Source: Pseudomonadota bacterium
GTDB taxonomy: Bacteria; Pseudomonadota; Alphaproteobacteria; Caulobacterales; Caulobacteraceae
Direction: 5' to 3'
Length of the DNA: 40,975 nucleotides
NCBI GenBank assembly: GCA_963205005.1
Contig: CAUJHW010000094.1
Coordinates: forward strand, 1-40,975
A program made the position numbers and the translations under genes. Under the pieces are notes generated by a model. That model ran no database searches, was not told the DNA's origin, and saw nothing but the letters and a program-made list of their open reading frames with translations. Below are positions 17,396 through 29,769 of this stretch, in pieces; the stretch's first letter is position 1, and each line of letters starts with the position of its first letter.

Positions 17396-18958
17396 ATGCG
17401 GCGGAATGGGCTGGGAGGCGTCCTGCACGCCTGGCGGCGGAACCGGGCCGGCGGGCTGGGGCGGGGCGCGATCGCCCTGACATCTCTGGCCAGCGGCGTG
17501 GGCACGGCGGCGATCGGGGCGGCGGTGCTGTTCGTCGGCCCGATGCTGGCGCCTCCGGCGGCGGCGAGGCCGCCGGCTCCGGTGGCCTTCTGCAAGGCCT
17601 ATCCGGGTTCGCAGGCCTGCCACACCGGCTTTGCCGACTGCACCACCTGCCACACGGTCGCCCCGGCGCGGAACGCCTTCGGCACGATGCTCAGCGAGCG
17701 GATCCTCCCCGGAGCGCCGCGCCCCCTGACCGACGAGGCCTTCCTCGCGGCTTTGCCCAGCGCCCTGAAGGCCATCGAGGATCTCGACGCCGACGGGGAT
17801 GGCGTCACCAACATCGCCGAGCTGCGGGCGGGCAGCCAGATGGCCAATGCCGGGAGCGTGCCCAAGGCGGTCGCCTGCACCCAGGAGCAGGCCGAACGTT
17901 CGAAGTCCGCGGCCTGGAATGTCTGCGGCTACGATCCGGAGTATGCCTTCCGCAAGGTCCACCTGGACTTCTGCGGCCGCTCGCCGGCCCGGGCGGACGT
18001 GGAGGCCTTCCGAGGACTGCGCGGCAAGCCGGCGGCCTGGCGCGAGAGTCTGGTCTCGACCCTCGATCGCTGCCTGAAGTCGCCCTACTGGATCGGCAAG
18101 GAGGGTGTGGTCTGGAACCTAGCCAACCCCAAGATCCGTCCCGCCCACACGGTGAAGTCGGGCGACAACCCGGGGCCGGTGCCGCTGGGTGACTACGATG
18201 ACGACTACAACCTGTTCGCCTACGCCAACTCCGGCGACCGTGACGTGCGCGACCTGCTGCTGGGGCAGTACTTCGTGGAGCGCACCAAGGCCGATCCGCT
18301 GGCGTTCCGGGTGCTGTCCGAGGACGAACTCGCCAAGCGCGGTCGCGGGACGCGCCAGCCCGTGGTGCAGGACAAGCGGGCGGGCATGATCACCACCCGC
18401 TGGTTCTCGGCGGTCCACACCATGTTCACCGCGATCCCGCGCACCACCGCGGCCCAGGCCTACCGGGCCTACCTCGGCTACGACATCGCCAAGATGCAGG
18501 GCCTGACGCCGGTGTCGCACGAGCCGGCGGACTATGACGCCAAGGGCGTCGCCGCGCCGCAATGCGCGGCCTGTCACTCGACGCTCGATCCGCTGACCTA
18601 CCCCTTCACCCGCTATAACGGGATCAGCGGCGGCTACGCCTACGACGCCAACCGCCTCAAGGAATACGTCCGCGTCGATGGCCCGAGGGTGGCCGAGGCG
18701 CCGGCCAGCGGAATGATCTTCGGCCAGCCGGTCGCCGACCTGCGGGCCTGGGCGGCGGTGGCCGCCAACAGCGACGCCTTCGCCCAGAACGTGGTGCGCG
18801 ACTACTGGAAGCTGCTGATCGGGCGCGAGCCGGACCTGCGGGACCAGGTCGAATACACCCGCGCCTGGAAGGGGCTGAAGTCGGCCGATGTCTACAACTA
18901 CCGCGTCGAGAAGATGCTGCACGGCCTGGTGCTCACCAACGCCTATGGCCAGCCGTAG
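17396..18958 (+). CDS. Exported protein with two CxxCH heme motifs (DUF1549/DUF1588-like)
   Basis: This 520-residue protein has a basic start and one hydrophobic segment (about 25-50), a signal peptide or anchor. A cytochrome-like part carries heme motif CTTCH at 82-86, with further cysteines at 66 and 75. A calcium-binding loop DADGDGVTNIAE lies at 131-142. A DUF1549-like part follows (AFRKVHLDFCGRSPARADVEAFRGL). Near the C-terminus CAACH at 390-394 followed by STLDPLTYPF resembles DUF1588. Such proteins are abundant beside DUF1501 partners in Planctomycetes and have no settled function; a periplasmic redox role is inferred from the heme motifs. The ATG has GGAAG upstream. The next gene starts 12 nt after the stop. 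Domain calls are by eye. Confidence 0.8.
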   Translation: MRRNGLGGVLHAWRRNRAGGLGRGAIALTSLASGVGTAAIGAAVLFVGPMLAPPAAARPPAPVAFCKAYPGSQACHTGFADCTTCHTVAPARNAFGTMLSERILPGAPRPLTDEAFLAALPSALKAIEDLDADGDGVTNIAELRAGSQMANAGSVPKAVACTQEQAERSKSAAWNVCGYDPEYAFRKVHLDFCGRSPARADVEAFRGLRGKPAAWRESLVSTLDRCLKSPYWIGKEGVVWNLANPKIRPAHTVKSGDNPGPVPLGDYDDDYNLFAYANSGDRDVRDLLLGQYFVERTKADPLAFRVLSEDELAKRGRGTRQPVVQDKRAGMITTRWFSAVHTMFTAIPRTTAAQAYRAYLGYDIAKMQGLTPVSHEPADYDAKGVAAPQCAACHSTLDPLTYPFTRYNGISGGYAYDANRLKEYVRVDGPRVAEAPASGMIFGQPVADLRAWAAVAANSDAFAQNVVRDYWKLLIGREPDLRDQVEYTRAWKGLKSADVYNYRVEKMLHGLVLTNAYGQP

Positions 18959-18970
18959 GAACGCCCAGCG

Positions 18971-19585
18971 ATGAAACGCCTCGTCAGCCTGATCCTGGCC
19001 GCCGGACTGGCCGCGTCGTCGGCCGCCGCCGCCCCGCCGCCGCCCGCTGCCGCGCCCGTGGCCTCCATCGACCCCCGCGTAAAGTTCAAGGACGGGGAAC
19101 GTTATCTGCGTGACCTGTCGGACGGGCTGGGTGTCCCGCGCGAGAGCATCTGCAAGGAGATGTCGCAGTACGACTGCTTCTCCGACGCCTTCCGGATCGT
19201 CCTGGGCGGGGTCGAGGGGCCGAACCTGCTGGTCAACTCGCCGCTGGAACAGGCGCCGCTGACCGCGCCGATCGCGGTGGACCGGGTGGCGCTGCACGCC
19301 TGCACGGCGCGGGTCGACCTGGACGTGGCGACCCCGGCGCAGGCCCGCCTGCTGAAAGGCGGCGGGCGAGGCGCGCCTGGCGCAGCCTGGAAGCAGGCGA
19401 CCACGCTGCGGATCTACGACGCCGTCCTGCGGCGCGCACCCACGGCCGACGAGACCCGGCGCCTGGTCGCCTTCTACGACGAGGTGGCCCAGGGCCGCCC
19501 GGCGAGGTCGCCCGAGGTGAAGCGGGACTGGGTGATCCTCGGGTGCTTCGCGGCAGCCTCCTCCCTCGAAGCGATTTTCTACTGA
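18971..19585 (+). CDS. Small exported partner protein with DUF1553-tail-like motif
   Basis: A 204-residue protein with a clear signal peptide (residues 1-21, ending ASSAAAA) and an Ala/Pro linker. I do not recognise its first half, which has cysteines at 61, 69 and 111 and a conserved-looking ESICKEMSQYDCFSDAFRIV. The segment LRIYDAVLRRAPTADETRRL (about 146-165) and the ending CFAAASSLEAIFY resemble the end of DUF1553, where a related helix precedes a NEFLY-type tail. It lies 12 nt after the heme protein and shares one base (TGATG) with the downstream Tat protein, so the three are surely co-transcribed. It may supply in trans a part that is fused in planctomycete relatives. Confidence 0.7.
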   Translation: MKRLVSLILAAGLAASSAAAAPPPPAAAPVASIDPRVKFKDGERYLRDLSDGLGVPRESICKEMSQYDCFSDAFRIVLGGVEGPNLLVNSPLEQAPLTAPIAVDRVALHACTARVDLDVATPAQARLLKGGGRGAPGAAWKQATTLRIYDAVLRRAPTADETRRLVAFYDEVAQGRPARSPEVKRDWVILGCFAAASSLEAIFY

Positions 19586-19614
19586 TGTCTCGGCGCAGCG
19601 ATAAGGACACGGTC

Positions 19615-21132
19615 ATGAACGGCAACTGGTCGCGCCGGGGTTTCCTCAGGTCGGCGGGCGTCGGCGGCGCCCTGATGGCGGCGGGCGGGCTCACGCCCGC
19701 GCAGGCGGCGGAACAGCAGCGGGAGCGGGCGAAGAACCCCCGATTCCTGATCGTGCTCAGCGCGTTCGGCGGCGCGAACCTGGTGGATTCCTTCCTGTCC
19801 GTCCGGGAGACGGAGAGCCGCAACGGGCAGGTGGTCAACGCCTATCCGGACAGCCTCGTGCAGACCCTCGGTGACTTCCGGGCCATTGACCTGCAGTCCA
19901 AGCGGATCGGGGCGATCCCGGCGTCGTTCACCGCCAACCAGTCGAATTTCGTCAAGGCTCACGGCCGCGACATGATGGTGGTGACCCACACCGGCACCAG
20001 CGTGAACCACTTCGTGGCGCAGATGCGCTCGATCAACGGCAACGCCGCCTGGAAGGGCCGGACGCTGCAGGAAGCCACCGCCCTGACCTATGGCGCGGGC
20101 TATCCGATCCCCAACGTCCATCTGGTCAACGGGACGGGGTTCACCGAGTGGGGCTCCGACACGTCGCTGCCGCTCTATGCCTATGGCGAGCGGGCGCCGA
20201 CGCCCAACCTCTGGCCCCTGTCGCTTGACGGCTACAAGGGTGTGAAAGGTGCGCCCGCCCGCGACCTGTTCGAGCGCGCCCGGAAGCTGCGCAATGAGCA
20301 GATCGACCCGAACTCGGCGTTCTTCGGGACCTTCGGCCAGAGCGAGCGGATCCGGCACTGGAACACCCTGCGGGGCGAGTCCCTGCGCGGCGTCGAGGCC
20401 AGCGACCTGATCACCAAGCTGATGCTGTTCCCGGACTCGCCGGCCATGCCGCTGGCCGCCCACGGGCTGAGCGGCTCGGCCCTGGGCCAGAAGGTCCGTG
20501 ACGCATTCCCGAACTACGACTTCGACCCGCTGGAAAGTCAGGCGGCGCTGGCCTTCCTGCTGCTGCGCTACGGCGTCTCGGTCACGGTCACGCTCGGCCC
20601 CGACGGCGGAGCGGTGTTCAAGAAGGGCGTGTCCCTGGGCAGCGGCGAGGGGCTGGGCGAGGGGGGGTTGGTCAACACCCCGATCTCGTTCGACTTCTCG
20701 CACCAGGCCAACCGCGAGGTCCAGGCCCTGATGTGGGACCGCGTGCTGCGGACCGCGGACCGACTGATCACCCTGTTGAAGTCGGAGGAATTCCAGGATG
20801 GCGAGAGCTTCTGGGATCACTCGATGATCTATGTGGCCACCGAGTTCGGCCGCACGCGCCGGCGTCCGAGCGGAGCGATGACCTTCGGCTCGGGCCACGA
20901 CCTGAACAACGGATCGCTGATCATCTCGCCCTTCGTGAACGGCGGCCGGGTGCTGGGGGGTGTCGATCCCGACACCCTGCTGACCTACGGCTTCGATCCC
21001 GAGACGGGACGTCCGGAGCTAGGCCGTAACATGACCGAGCCGGAAATCTATTCCGGGATCGCCCATGCCCTGGGGATCGACACCCCGGGCGCGGGCCTGC
21101 CGGACATGCGGGCCATGCGCCGGCGCGCCTGA
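19615..21132 (+). CDS. Tat-exported DUF1501-like protein
   Basis: This protein of about 505 residues begins with a twin-arginine signal (SRRGFLR at 6-12, hydrophobic stretch, then TPAQAAEQ), so it is exported folded. The body resembles DUF1501, a family with an alkaline-phosphatase/sulfatase-like fold. Evidence is FLIVLSAFGGANLVDSFL near the start and, near the C-terminus, TEFGRTRRR (409-417), GSGHDLNNGS and NGGRVLGG. In Planctomycetes DUF1501 genes pair with DUF1549/DUF1553 heme-type genes, as here. The ATG at 19615 has AAGGA 7 nt upstream. An ATG at 19585, overlapping the previous stop, is the alternative and adds 10 residues. Activity and substrate are unknown. Confidence 0.8.
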   Translation: MNGNWSRRGFLRSAGVGGALMAAGGLTPAQAAEQQRERAKNPRFLIVLSAFGGANLVDSFLSVRETESRNGQVVNAYPDSLVQTLGDFRAIDLQSKRIGAIPASFTANQSNFVKAHGRDMMVVTHTGTSVNHFVAQMRSINGNAAWKGRTLQEATALTYGAGYPIPNVHLVNGTGFTEWGSDTSLPLYAYGERAPTPNLWPLSLDGYKGVKGAPARDLFERARKLRNEQIDPNSAFFGTFGQSERIRHWNTLRGESLRGVEASDLITKLMLFPDSPAMPLAAHGLSGSALGQKVRDAFPNYDFDPLESQAALAFLLLRYGVSVTVTLGPDGGAVFKKGVSLGSGEGLGEGGLVNTPISFDFSHQANREVQALMWDRVLRTADRLITLLKSEEFQDGESFWDHSMIYVATEFGRTRRRPSGAMTFGSGHDLNNGSLIISPFVNGGRVLGGVDPDTLLTYGFDPETGRPELGRNMTEPEIYSGIAHALGIDTPGAGLPDMRAMRRRA

Positions 21133-21232
21133 CCCGGCGACCGACTCGAAATTGCCGCGAAAGCGTCATGCCCGGGCAGCGGCCGGGCGCTAGATGTCCT
21201 GCCGAAGCGAAAACCTTCGGGAGGCCCCCCTC

Positions 21233-21451
21233 ATGAACGCCCAACGGATCATCTGGGTCTCGCCCCTGGCGGAGGGCTGGGCGGTGCGCTGCGCCGGCAT
21301 CGAGCCGCTGGTCTTCCGCTCCGGCGGTCGGGCCGAGGCCCAGGCCAAGCGGCTGGCCGTGGTGCTGGCGAAGCTGGGCCGGGCGGTGCAGGTGCGTATC
21401 CTGGACCGGGCGCGGAACCTGGTCGGGACCGAAATTTTCCCCGCGTCGTGA
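21233..21451 (+). CDS. Small DUF2188-like protein
   Basis: A 72-residue protein starting MNAQRIIWVSPLAEGWAVRC. The pattern of a short beta-strand with GWAV, then a residue-rich helix (AEAQAKRLAVVLAKLG) and a final strand VQVRILDRARNLVG, resembles DUF2188, a small domain of unknown function. The ATG at 21233 follows GGGAGG and is preferred to an upstream in-frame ATG at 21194. Its stop codon lies at the base of a hairpin. It stands alone between the heme operon and lpxC. Confidence 0.7.
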   Translation: MNAQRIIWVSPLAEGWAVRCAGIEPLVFRSGGRAEAQAKRLAVVLAKLGRAVQVRILDRARNLVGTEIFPAS

Positions 21452-21469
21452 CGCCCTGCGGCAGGGCGT
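21451..21469 (+). terminator. Possible terminator after the DUF2188-like gene
   Basis: ACGCCCTG and CAGGGCGT form a perfect 8-bp stem with a 3-nt loop, starting within the stop codon of the small gene. There is no T-run, so intrinsic termination would be weak. Confidence 0.4.
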
Positions 21470-21514
21470 CCGAAGGTTCACGGCCGGCGTGCCAGGGCGA
21501 CGGAAAAGCGTTTT

Positions 21515-21556
21515 GAATCAAGGCGAAAACAAGGCGTCGGGTTAACAGATTCTAAA
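21515..21556 (+). promoter_or_regulatory. Candidate lpxC control region with GANTC sites and CtrA-like box
   Basis: The 217-nt stretch before lpxC is clearly AT-richer than the surroundings. It holds GAATC at 21515-21519 and GATTC at 21548-21552. The latter lies in TTAA-CAGATTC-TAAA (21542-21556), a CtrA-like pattern with correct spacing but a weak second half. The promoter itself was not pinned down. Confidence 0.4.
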
Positions 21557-21668
21557 GCGAAACATTGCGAAACACGATGTGCTTTGCTGCGGTGCATCAA
21601 GCAGCTTAGCCACGCGTTGGGGCATAGGTTCGGTTACTCGCGCCGCGTCGCTGCAGGAAGGTCCACCT

Positions 21669-22562
21669 TTGTCCGCACTCGCCTATCAGCACACCGTCAA
21701 GGCCCCGGCGCTCTTCGCCGGCGTGGGCGTCCATACGGGCGCCTACACCCGCGTGTCGGTGCGCCCGGCCCCGACCGGCGCCGGAATCGTCTTCGTGCGA
21801 ACCGACGTGAAGGACGTGGACAACCGCGTCCCGGCGACCGGCGAGGCGGTCTGCAAGACCCAGCTGGGCACCGTGATCGGCAACGCCGCCGGCGTGACTG
21901 TATCCACCATCGAGCACCTGATGGCCGCCTTCGCCATGCTGGGGATCGACAACGCCCTGGTCGAGGTCGACGGGCCCGAGATGCCGATCATGGACGGCTC
22001 GGCCGAGCCCTTCGTGCGCATCCTCGACCGCGCCGGCAAGCGGGTGCAGGACGCCGCGCGGACCTACATCGAGATCGTCGACACCGTCGAGGTGGTCGAG
22101 GGCGACAAGCGCGCGACGCTGAAGCCGGCCGACGGCTTCGAGGTCGCCTTCGAGATCGTCTTCGACTCGGCCGCCATCGCCCGCCAGTCCGTGGACCTGG
22201 CGATGGACGAGCAGGCTTTCCGCGATGAGCTGGCCGACTGCCGCACCTTCGGCTTCCTGCGCGACGTCGAGACCCTGCGGTCGATGGGCCTGGCGCGGGG
22301 CGGGTCGATGGACAACTGCGTCGTCATCGACGGTGACCGGGTGCTGAATCCCGAAGGCCTGCGCCGCCCCGACGAGTTCGTGCGTCACAAGGCGCTGGAC
22401 GCCATCGGCGACCTCTATGTGCTGGGCGGCCCGATGCTGGGTCGCTTCGAGGGCGTCTGCGCCGGCCACGGCCTGAACAACGCCGTCGTCCGGGCCCTGC
22501 TGGCCCGTCCGGACGCCTGGCGCGTACGCACCTTCGTCGAGGACCTCCGCGCCACGGCCTAG
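21669..22562 (+). CDS. lpxC: UDP-3-O-acyl-N-acetylglucosamine deacetylase
   Basis: LpxC is the zinc-dependent deacetylase that commits to lipid A synthesis. The 297-residue protein shows the KAPALFAGVGVHTG opening, STIEHLMAAFAMLGIDNA with a zinc histidine, EMPIMDGSAEPFV, the FGFLRDVE motif and the late DEFVRHKALDAIGDLYVLG (zinc His and Asp). The last zinc-region histidine follows at CAGHGLNNA. The start is most likely TTG at 21669: AGGAAGG lies 7 nt upstream and the protein then begins at the family position. The open frame back to 21579 encodes unconserved residues. lpxC near ftsZ is usual in this group, though here a four-gene interval separates them. Confidence 0.95.
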   Translation: MSALAYQHTVKAPALFAGVGVHTGAYTRVSVRPAPTGAGIVFVRTDVKDVDNRVPATGEAVCKTQLGTVIGNAAGVTVSTIEHLMAAFAMLGIDNALVEVDGPEMPIMDGSAEPFVRILDRAGKRVQDAARTYIEIVDTVEVVEGDKRATLKPADGFEVAFEIVFDSAAIARQSVDLAMDEQAFRDELADCRTFGFLRDVETLRSMGLARGGSMDNCVVIDGDRVLNPEGLRRPDEFVRHKALDAIGDLYVLGGPMLGRFEGVCAGHGLNNAVVRALLARPDAWRVRTFVEDLRATA

Positions 22563-22634
22563 CTTGCCGGCTGCTGACATGGCGCTGGCGGCAGGGCGGG
22601 TGTTTACTGGGCCTGCAAAGCCCAGGAGCCACCG

Positions 22635-23246
22635 ATGCCCGATGACGCCAGCGCGCACCTGAACGCGCTCTACAAGCCGCCCGGAAAGTTCGTGGTGGCC
22701 AAGTGCCTCGACCACATTGACCCGCACGGTCGGCGCTTCATCGCACTGTCACCCTTCGCCGCCGTGGGCTCCATCGGCCCGGACGGGACGCTCGACGTGT
22801 CGCCGCGCGGCGGGGGGCCGGGCTTCGTCCACGTGTCGCAGGACGGCCGCAGCCTGCTCATGCCCGACCGGCCCGGCAACAACCGCCTCGACACCCTGCG
22901 CAACATCGCCGGGGGCACAGGCGAGGTGGGTTTCATGTTCATGATCCCGGGCGTCGACGATATCTACCGGGTCAATGGCCGAGCGACGGTGCTGGTGGAT
23001 GATGCGCTGGCCGAGGACTTCGAGGAGTTCGGCAAGGTCCCGAAGACCCTCCTGAAAGTCGACGTCCGCGAAGCCTATCTGCATTGCCCCAAGGCGCTGA
23101 TGCGGGCGGATCTTTGGGGCGAATCCCACCGGGTGGACCGCGCGTCCCTGCCGTCGCTTGTCGAGATGGTCAGCGACCAGGTCGGCCTGCCCAGGCCTGA
23201 AACAACCCACGAGCAGCAGGTCGAGGGCATGCGCGAGACGCTATAG
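22635..23246 (+). CDS. PPOX-type FMN-dependent flavoprotein
   Basis: A 203-residue protein of the pyridoxamine-5'-phosphate-oxidase-like split-barrel flavoprotein group. Segments seen are RFIALSPFAAVGSIGPDGTL, DVSPRGGGPGFV, LLMPDRPGNNRLDTLRNI, VGFMFMIPGVDDIYRVNGRA and DVREAYLHCPKALMRADLW. They resemble the MSMEG_1061-type PPOX subfamily, which binds FMN; the exact substrate is unknown. The ATG at 22635 follows AGGAG at 7-nt spacing. It is on the same strand as lpxC, 72 nt downstream, with no obvious terminator between. Confidence 0.85.
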   Translation: MPDDASAHLNALYKPPGKFVVAKCLDHIDPHGRRFIALSPFAAVGSIGPDGTLDVSPRGGGPGFVHVSQDGRSLLMPDRPGNNRLDTLRNIAGGTGEVGFMFMIPGVDDIYRVNGRATVLVDDALAEDFEEFGKVPKTLLKVDVREAYLHCPKALMRADLWGESHRVDRASLPSLVEMVSDQVGLPRPETTHEQQVEGMRETL

Positions 23247-23338
23247 CGTCCGCCGGGCGTCCGCGCGCCGTTTGCTCGCCACAGTCTGTCGTGTAGATAG
23301 CGACTCCTCGCGTGGGGGCGCGCGTCGGTCTTGAGGTG

Positions 23339-24337
23339 ATGGTGTCTTTGCTACGCAAAACGACCAAGGCGGCGGGTGTCGCCCTGATGTGCGCTCTCGC
23401 CCTTTCCGCCTGCGCGGGAAACAAGAAGAAGCCGCGCCTGGCCTATGAGGAGCGGCCGGTCGAGCTGCTCTACGCCACAGGCGCCGACCGGCTTGACCGC
23501 CGGCAGTGGAACCAGGCCGTCGGCTACTTCCAGGAAGTGGAGCGCCAGCACCCCTATTCGGAATGGTCGCGTCGTTCGATCCTGATGCAGGCCTATGCCC
23601 ACTACCAGGGCAACGACTACGCCGAAGCGATCGGCGACGCCGACCGGTTCATGACGCTTTATCCGGGCAATCCCGCGGCGGCCTACGCCCACTACATCAA
23701 GGCCATCTGCTACTTCGAGCAGATCGTCGACGTGAACCGCGACCAGGCGGCCACCGGGCAGGCGCTGGAAAGCCTGCGTGACGTGGTCCAGCGCTATCCG
23801 CGCACCGAATACGCCTCCGACGCCCGGCTGAAGATCGACATGGTCAACGACCAGCTGGCCGGCAAGGAAATGACCATCGGCCGCTACTACCTGCGCCAGG
23901 GCGATACGCTCGCGGCGGTGAACCGCTTCAAGATGGTCGTCGATCGCTACCAGACCACGACCCATACGCCCGAGGCCCTGTACCGTCTGGTGGAAGCCTA
24001 TCTGACGCTGGGGCTGGGCGAGGAAGCCAGGCGCAACGGCGCGGTGCTGGGCTTCAACTACCCGGGCGATCCCTGGTACGGCGACGCCTACAAGCTGCTG
24101 ACCAGCAAGGGCCTGCGCCCGGCGGTCGAGCCCAAGTCGGGCGGCTTCGGGATGATGAAACTGCCGTTCACCCGCGACAAGAACAAGACGGTGGCTCCGC
24201 CCGAAGCCGAGGAGCCCAACGCTGGCGTGGCCTCGATCAAGAACACGGACAAGCGCTCGGTCTTCAGGCTGCCGTTCGGCAAGAAGGACAAGGGCATCGT
24301 CCCCGAGCCCAAGCCCGAGCCGACGCCACCGAACTAG
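23339..24337 (+). CDS. bamD: Outer membrane assembly lipoprotein BamD
   Basis: BamD is the TPR lipoprotein of the BAM complex that inserts beta-barrel proteins in the outer membrane. The predicted protein of 332 residues has a signal peptide with lipobox LSAC (Cys at 25). Tetratricopeptide-type helices follow: ATGADRLDRRQWNQAVGYFQ, HPYSEWSRRSILMQAYAHYQ and a late HTPEALYRLVEAYLTLG. After the TPR domain comes a low-complexity, Lys/Pro-rich tail of about 80 residues that lengthens it relative to E. coli BamD (245). The ATG at 23339 has GAGG 4 nt upstream; a GTG at 23312 is less likely. The lpxC-bamD-recN-ligA order is common in Caulobacterales. Confidence 0.93.
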   Translation: MVSLLRKTTKAAGVALMCALALSACAGNKKKPRLAYEERPVELLYATGADRLDRRQWNQAVGYFQEVERQHPYSEWSRRSILMQAYAHYQGNDYAEAIGDADRFMTLYPGNPAAAYAHYIKAICYFEQIVDVNRDQAATGQALESLRDVVQRYPRTEYASDARLKIDMVNDQLAGKEMTIGRYYLRQGDTLAAVNRFKMVVDRYQTTTHTPEALYRLVEAYLTLGLGEEARRNGAVLGFNYPGDPWYGDAYKLLTSKGLRPAVEPKSGGFGMMKLPFTRDKNKTVAPPEAEEPNAGVASIKNTDKRSVFRLPFGKKDKGIVPEPKPEPTPPN

Positions 24338-24411
24338 CCCGTGCGGGCCGACCAGAACAAAACCTGTCCGCCCCCTTCTATCGGGCCTGATTCCATACGA
24401 TCTTCCGCGTC

Positions 24412-28444
<4,033 letters not shown>

Positions 28445-28450
28445 CGACGC

Positions 28451-28933
28451 CTACTTCTGCGCCTTGAGCTCCGGACAGGCCGCGGGCTCCTGGGTCCACA
28501 TCAGGCCGGCGATCTTCCAGGCGCCGTCAGACTTCACCAGGCTGAACACGTCGACGCCGCAGTGGGTGGTCTTGCCGTTGAGCTGGAACTCGTAGGGCGC
28601 CGAGACCGTGGCCATGGGGCCGCGACGCGAGATCACCGGCGACCACATGCGTTCGTTGAGACCGGGGTCGATGGACGTGCTGAAACTCTCGTCGACGGGT
28701 CGCCGGCTCACCTTGGTGCTGCCGTCGGCGTTGACGCGAACGGCGGTGTAGACGCCGCCCGGCAGGACGATTCCGCGGATTGTGGTGCTGTCCTGCGCGG
28801 CCAGCGCGTCGAAGAATTTCTGAACGGTCGCCAGGATCGGAGCCTGCTCCGGGTCCGGCGCGGCCAGAGCCGGGGTCGCGAGGACCAGCACGGCCATCGC
28901 CGTGGCGGCCAGTCCGAGGGTCCTGAGGCTCAT
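28451..28933 (-). CDS. Exported NTF2/SnoaL-like protein
   Basis: A 160-residue protein with a typical signal peptide (MSLRTLGLAATAMAVLVLAT, cleavage near ALA-APD). The mature part has the ATVQKFFDALAAQDSTTIRG helix and late strands HCGVDVFSLVKSDGAWKIAGLMW, the pattern of an NTF2-like (SnoaL/DUF4440) cone fold. Function is unknown; such domains may bind small ligands or be catalytic. It is the last gene of a minus-strand operon, overlapping the methyltransferase by 4 nt (ATGA). Confidence 0.8.
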   Translation of the reverse strand: MSLRTLGLAATAMAVLVLATPALAAPDPEQAPILATVQKFFDALAAQDSTTIRGIVLPGGVYTAVRVNADGSTKVSRRPVDESFSTSIDPGLNERMWSPVISRRGPMATVSAPYEFQLNGKTTHCGVDVFSLVKSDGAWKIAGLMWTQEPAACPELKAQK

Positions 28934-29769
28934 GCCGGTTTCCGTGCGGTGACGATCCAGGTGGCCGAGTCCAGTTTCACGCCGTCCGGTCCCTCATGCG
29001 GAGCCAGGGCAGTGCGGACGGCGGCGATGACGGTGTCGCGCTTGTCCGGATGGTCGCGCAGCATCGCGCCGAGCGGCCCGACCTTCAGCGTCATGGCGAG
29101 GACCGTGTCGAGGTCGCCCGCGCCGACCTTCTCGTCATGGGGCGTCACGGTGATGTCCGCGAAGCCGCCGGCGCCCAGCACCGCGCGGATACGGTCAGGG
29201 TCTGCGAACGCGAACGGGCCGGGCGCGCCGGGTTCGGGCGGAGCCGGCGGTGGCAGGAAGGGCGCCGCGGCCGCCATCGGCAGGGTCATGATCGGGTTCT
29301 CGTCCGGTCGACGCCAGCAGACGAAGGCCAGGCGCCCGCCGGGTTTCACGGCCCGCTGGATGTTCGCGAAGGCGGCCGCCGGGTCGGCGAAGAACATCAC
29401 GCCGAAACGGGAGAACACCGCGTCGAACCGGCCGGTCTCGAAGGGATGGGTCTGGGCGTCGGCCTCGACGAAACGGACGCCGTCGAGCTCAGCCGCGCGA
29501 TCGCGGGCCACGGCCAGAAGGGTGCCGGAGATGTCCGCGCCCATGACCTCGCCACCCGGCGCGACGGCGCGGGCCAGGTCCAGGCTGGTCTGGCCGGCGC
29601 CACAGCCGATGTCGAGAATGCGCTCGCCGGGCCGGGGTAACAGCGCCGCCATGGCCGCCCGGCCGAGCGGCGCGAGCTGGCGGTCGAGCGGAGCCTGAAG
29701 GCTGGCCCAGGTCGGACCTGCGGCCTCGTTCCAGTAGGTCGCCTGCTGGGCGTTGGGAGCTTCGGACAT
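28930..29769 (-). CDS. Class I SAM-dependent methyltransferase
   Basis: The 279-residue protein has the class I methyltransferase core: motif I ILDIGCGAGQ at 51-60, GADISGTLLAVAR (acidic ribose contact), VEADAQTHPF and FDAVFSRFGVMFF, then GGRLAFVCWR. It starts with YWNEAAGPTWA, common in the UbiE-like/Methyltransf_11 group of small-molecule methyltransferases. The substrate cannot be told. The start shares one base with the upstream aminopeptidase stop, and the end overlaps the NTF2-like gene. Confidence 0.87.
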   Translation of the reverse strand: MSEAPNAQQATYWNEAAGPTWASLQAPLDRQLAPLGRAAMAALLPRPGERILDIGCGAGQTSLDLARAVAPGGEVMGADISGTLLAVARDRAAELDGVRFVEADAQTHPFETGRFDAVFSRFGVMFFADPAAAFANIQRAVKPGGRLAFVCWRRPDENPIMTLPMAAAAPFLPPPAPPEPGAPGPFAFADPDRIRAVLGAGGFADITVTPHDEKVGAGDLDTVLAMTLKVGPLGAMLRDHPDKRDTVIAAVRTALAPHEGPDGVKLDSATWIVTARKPA

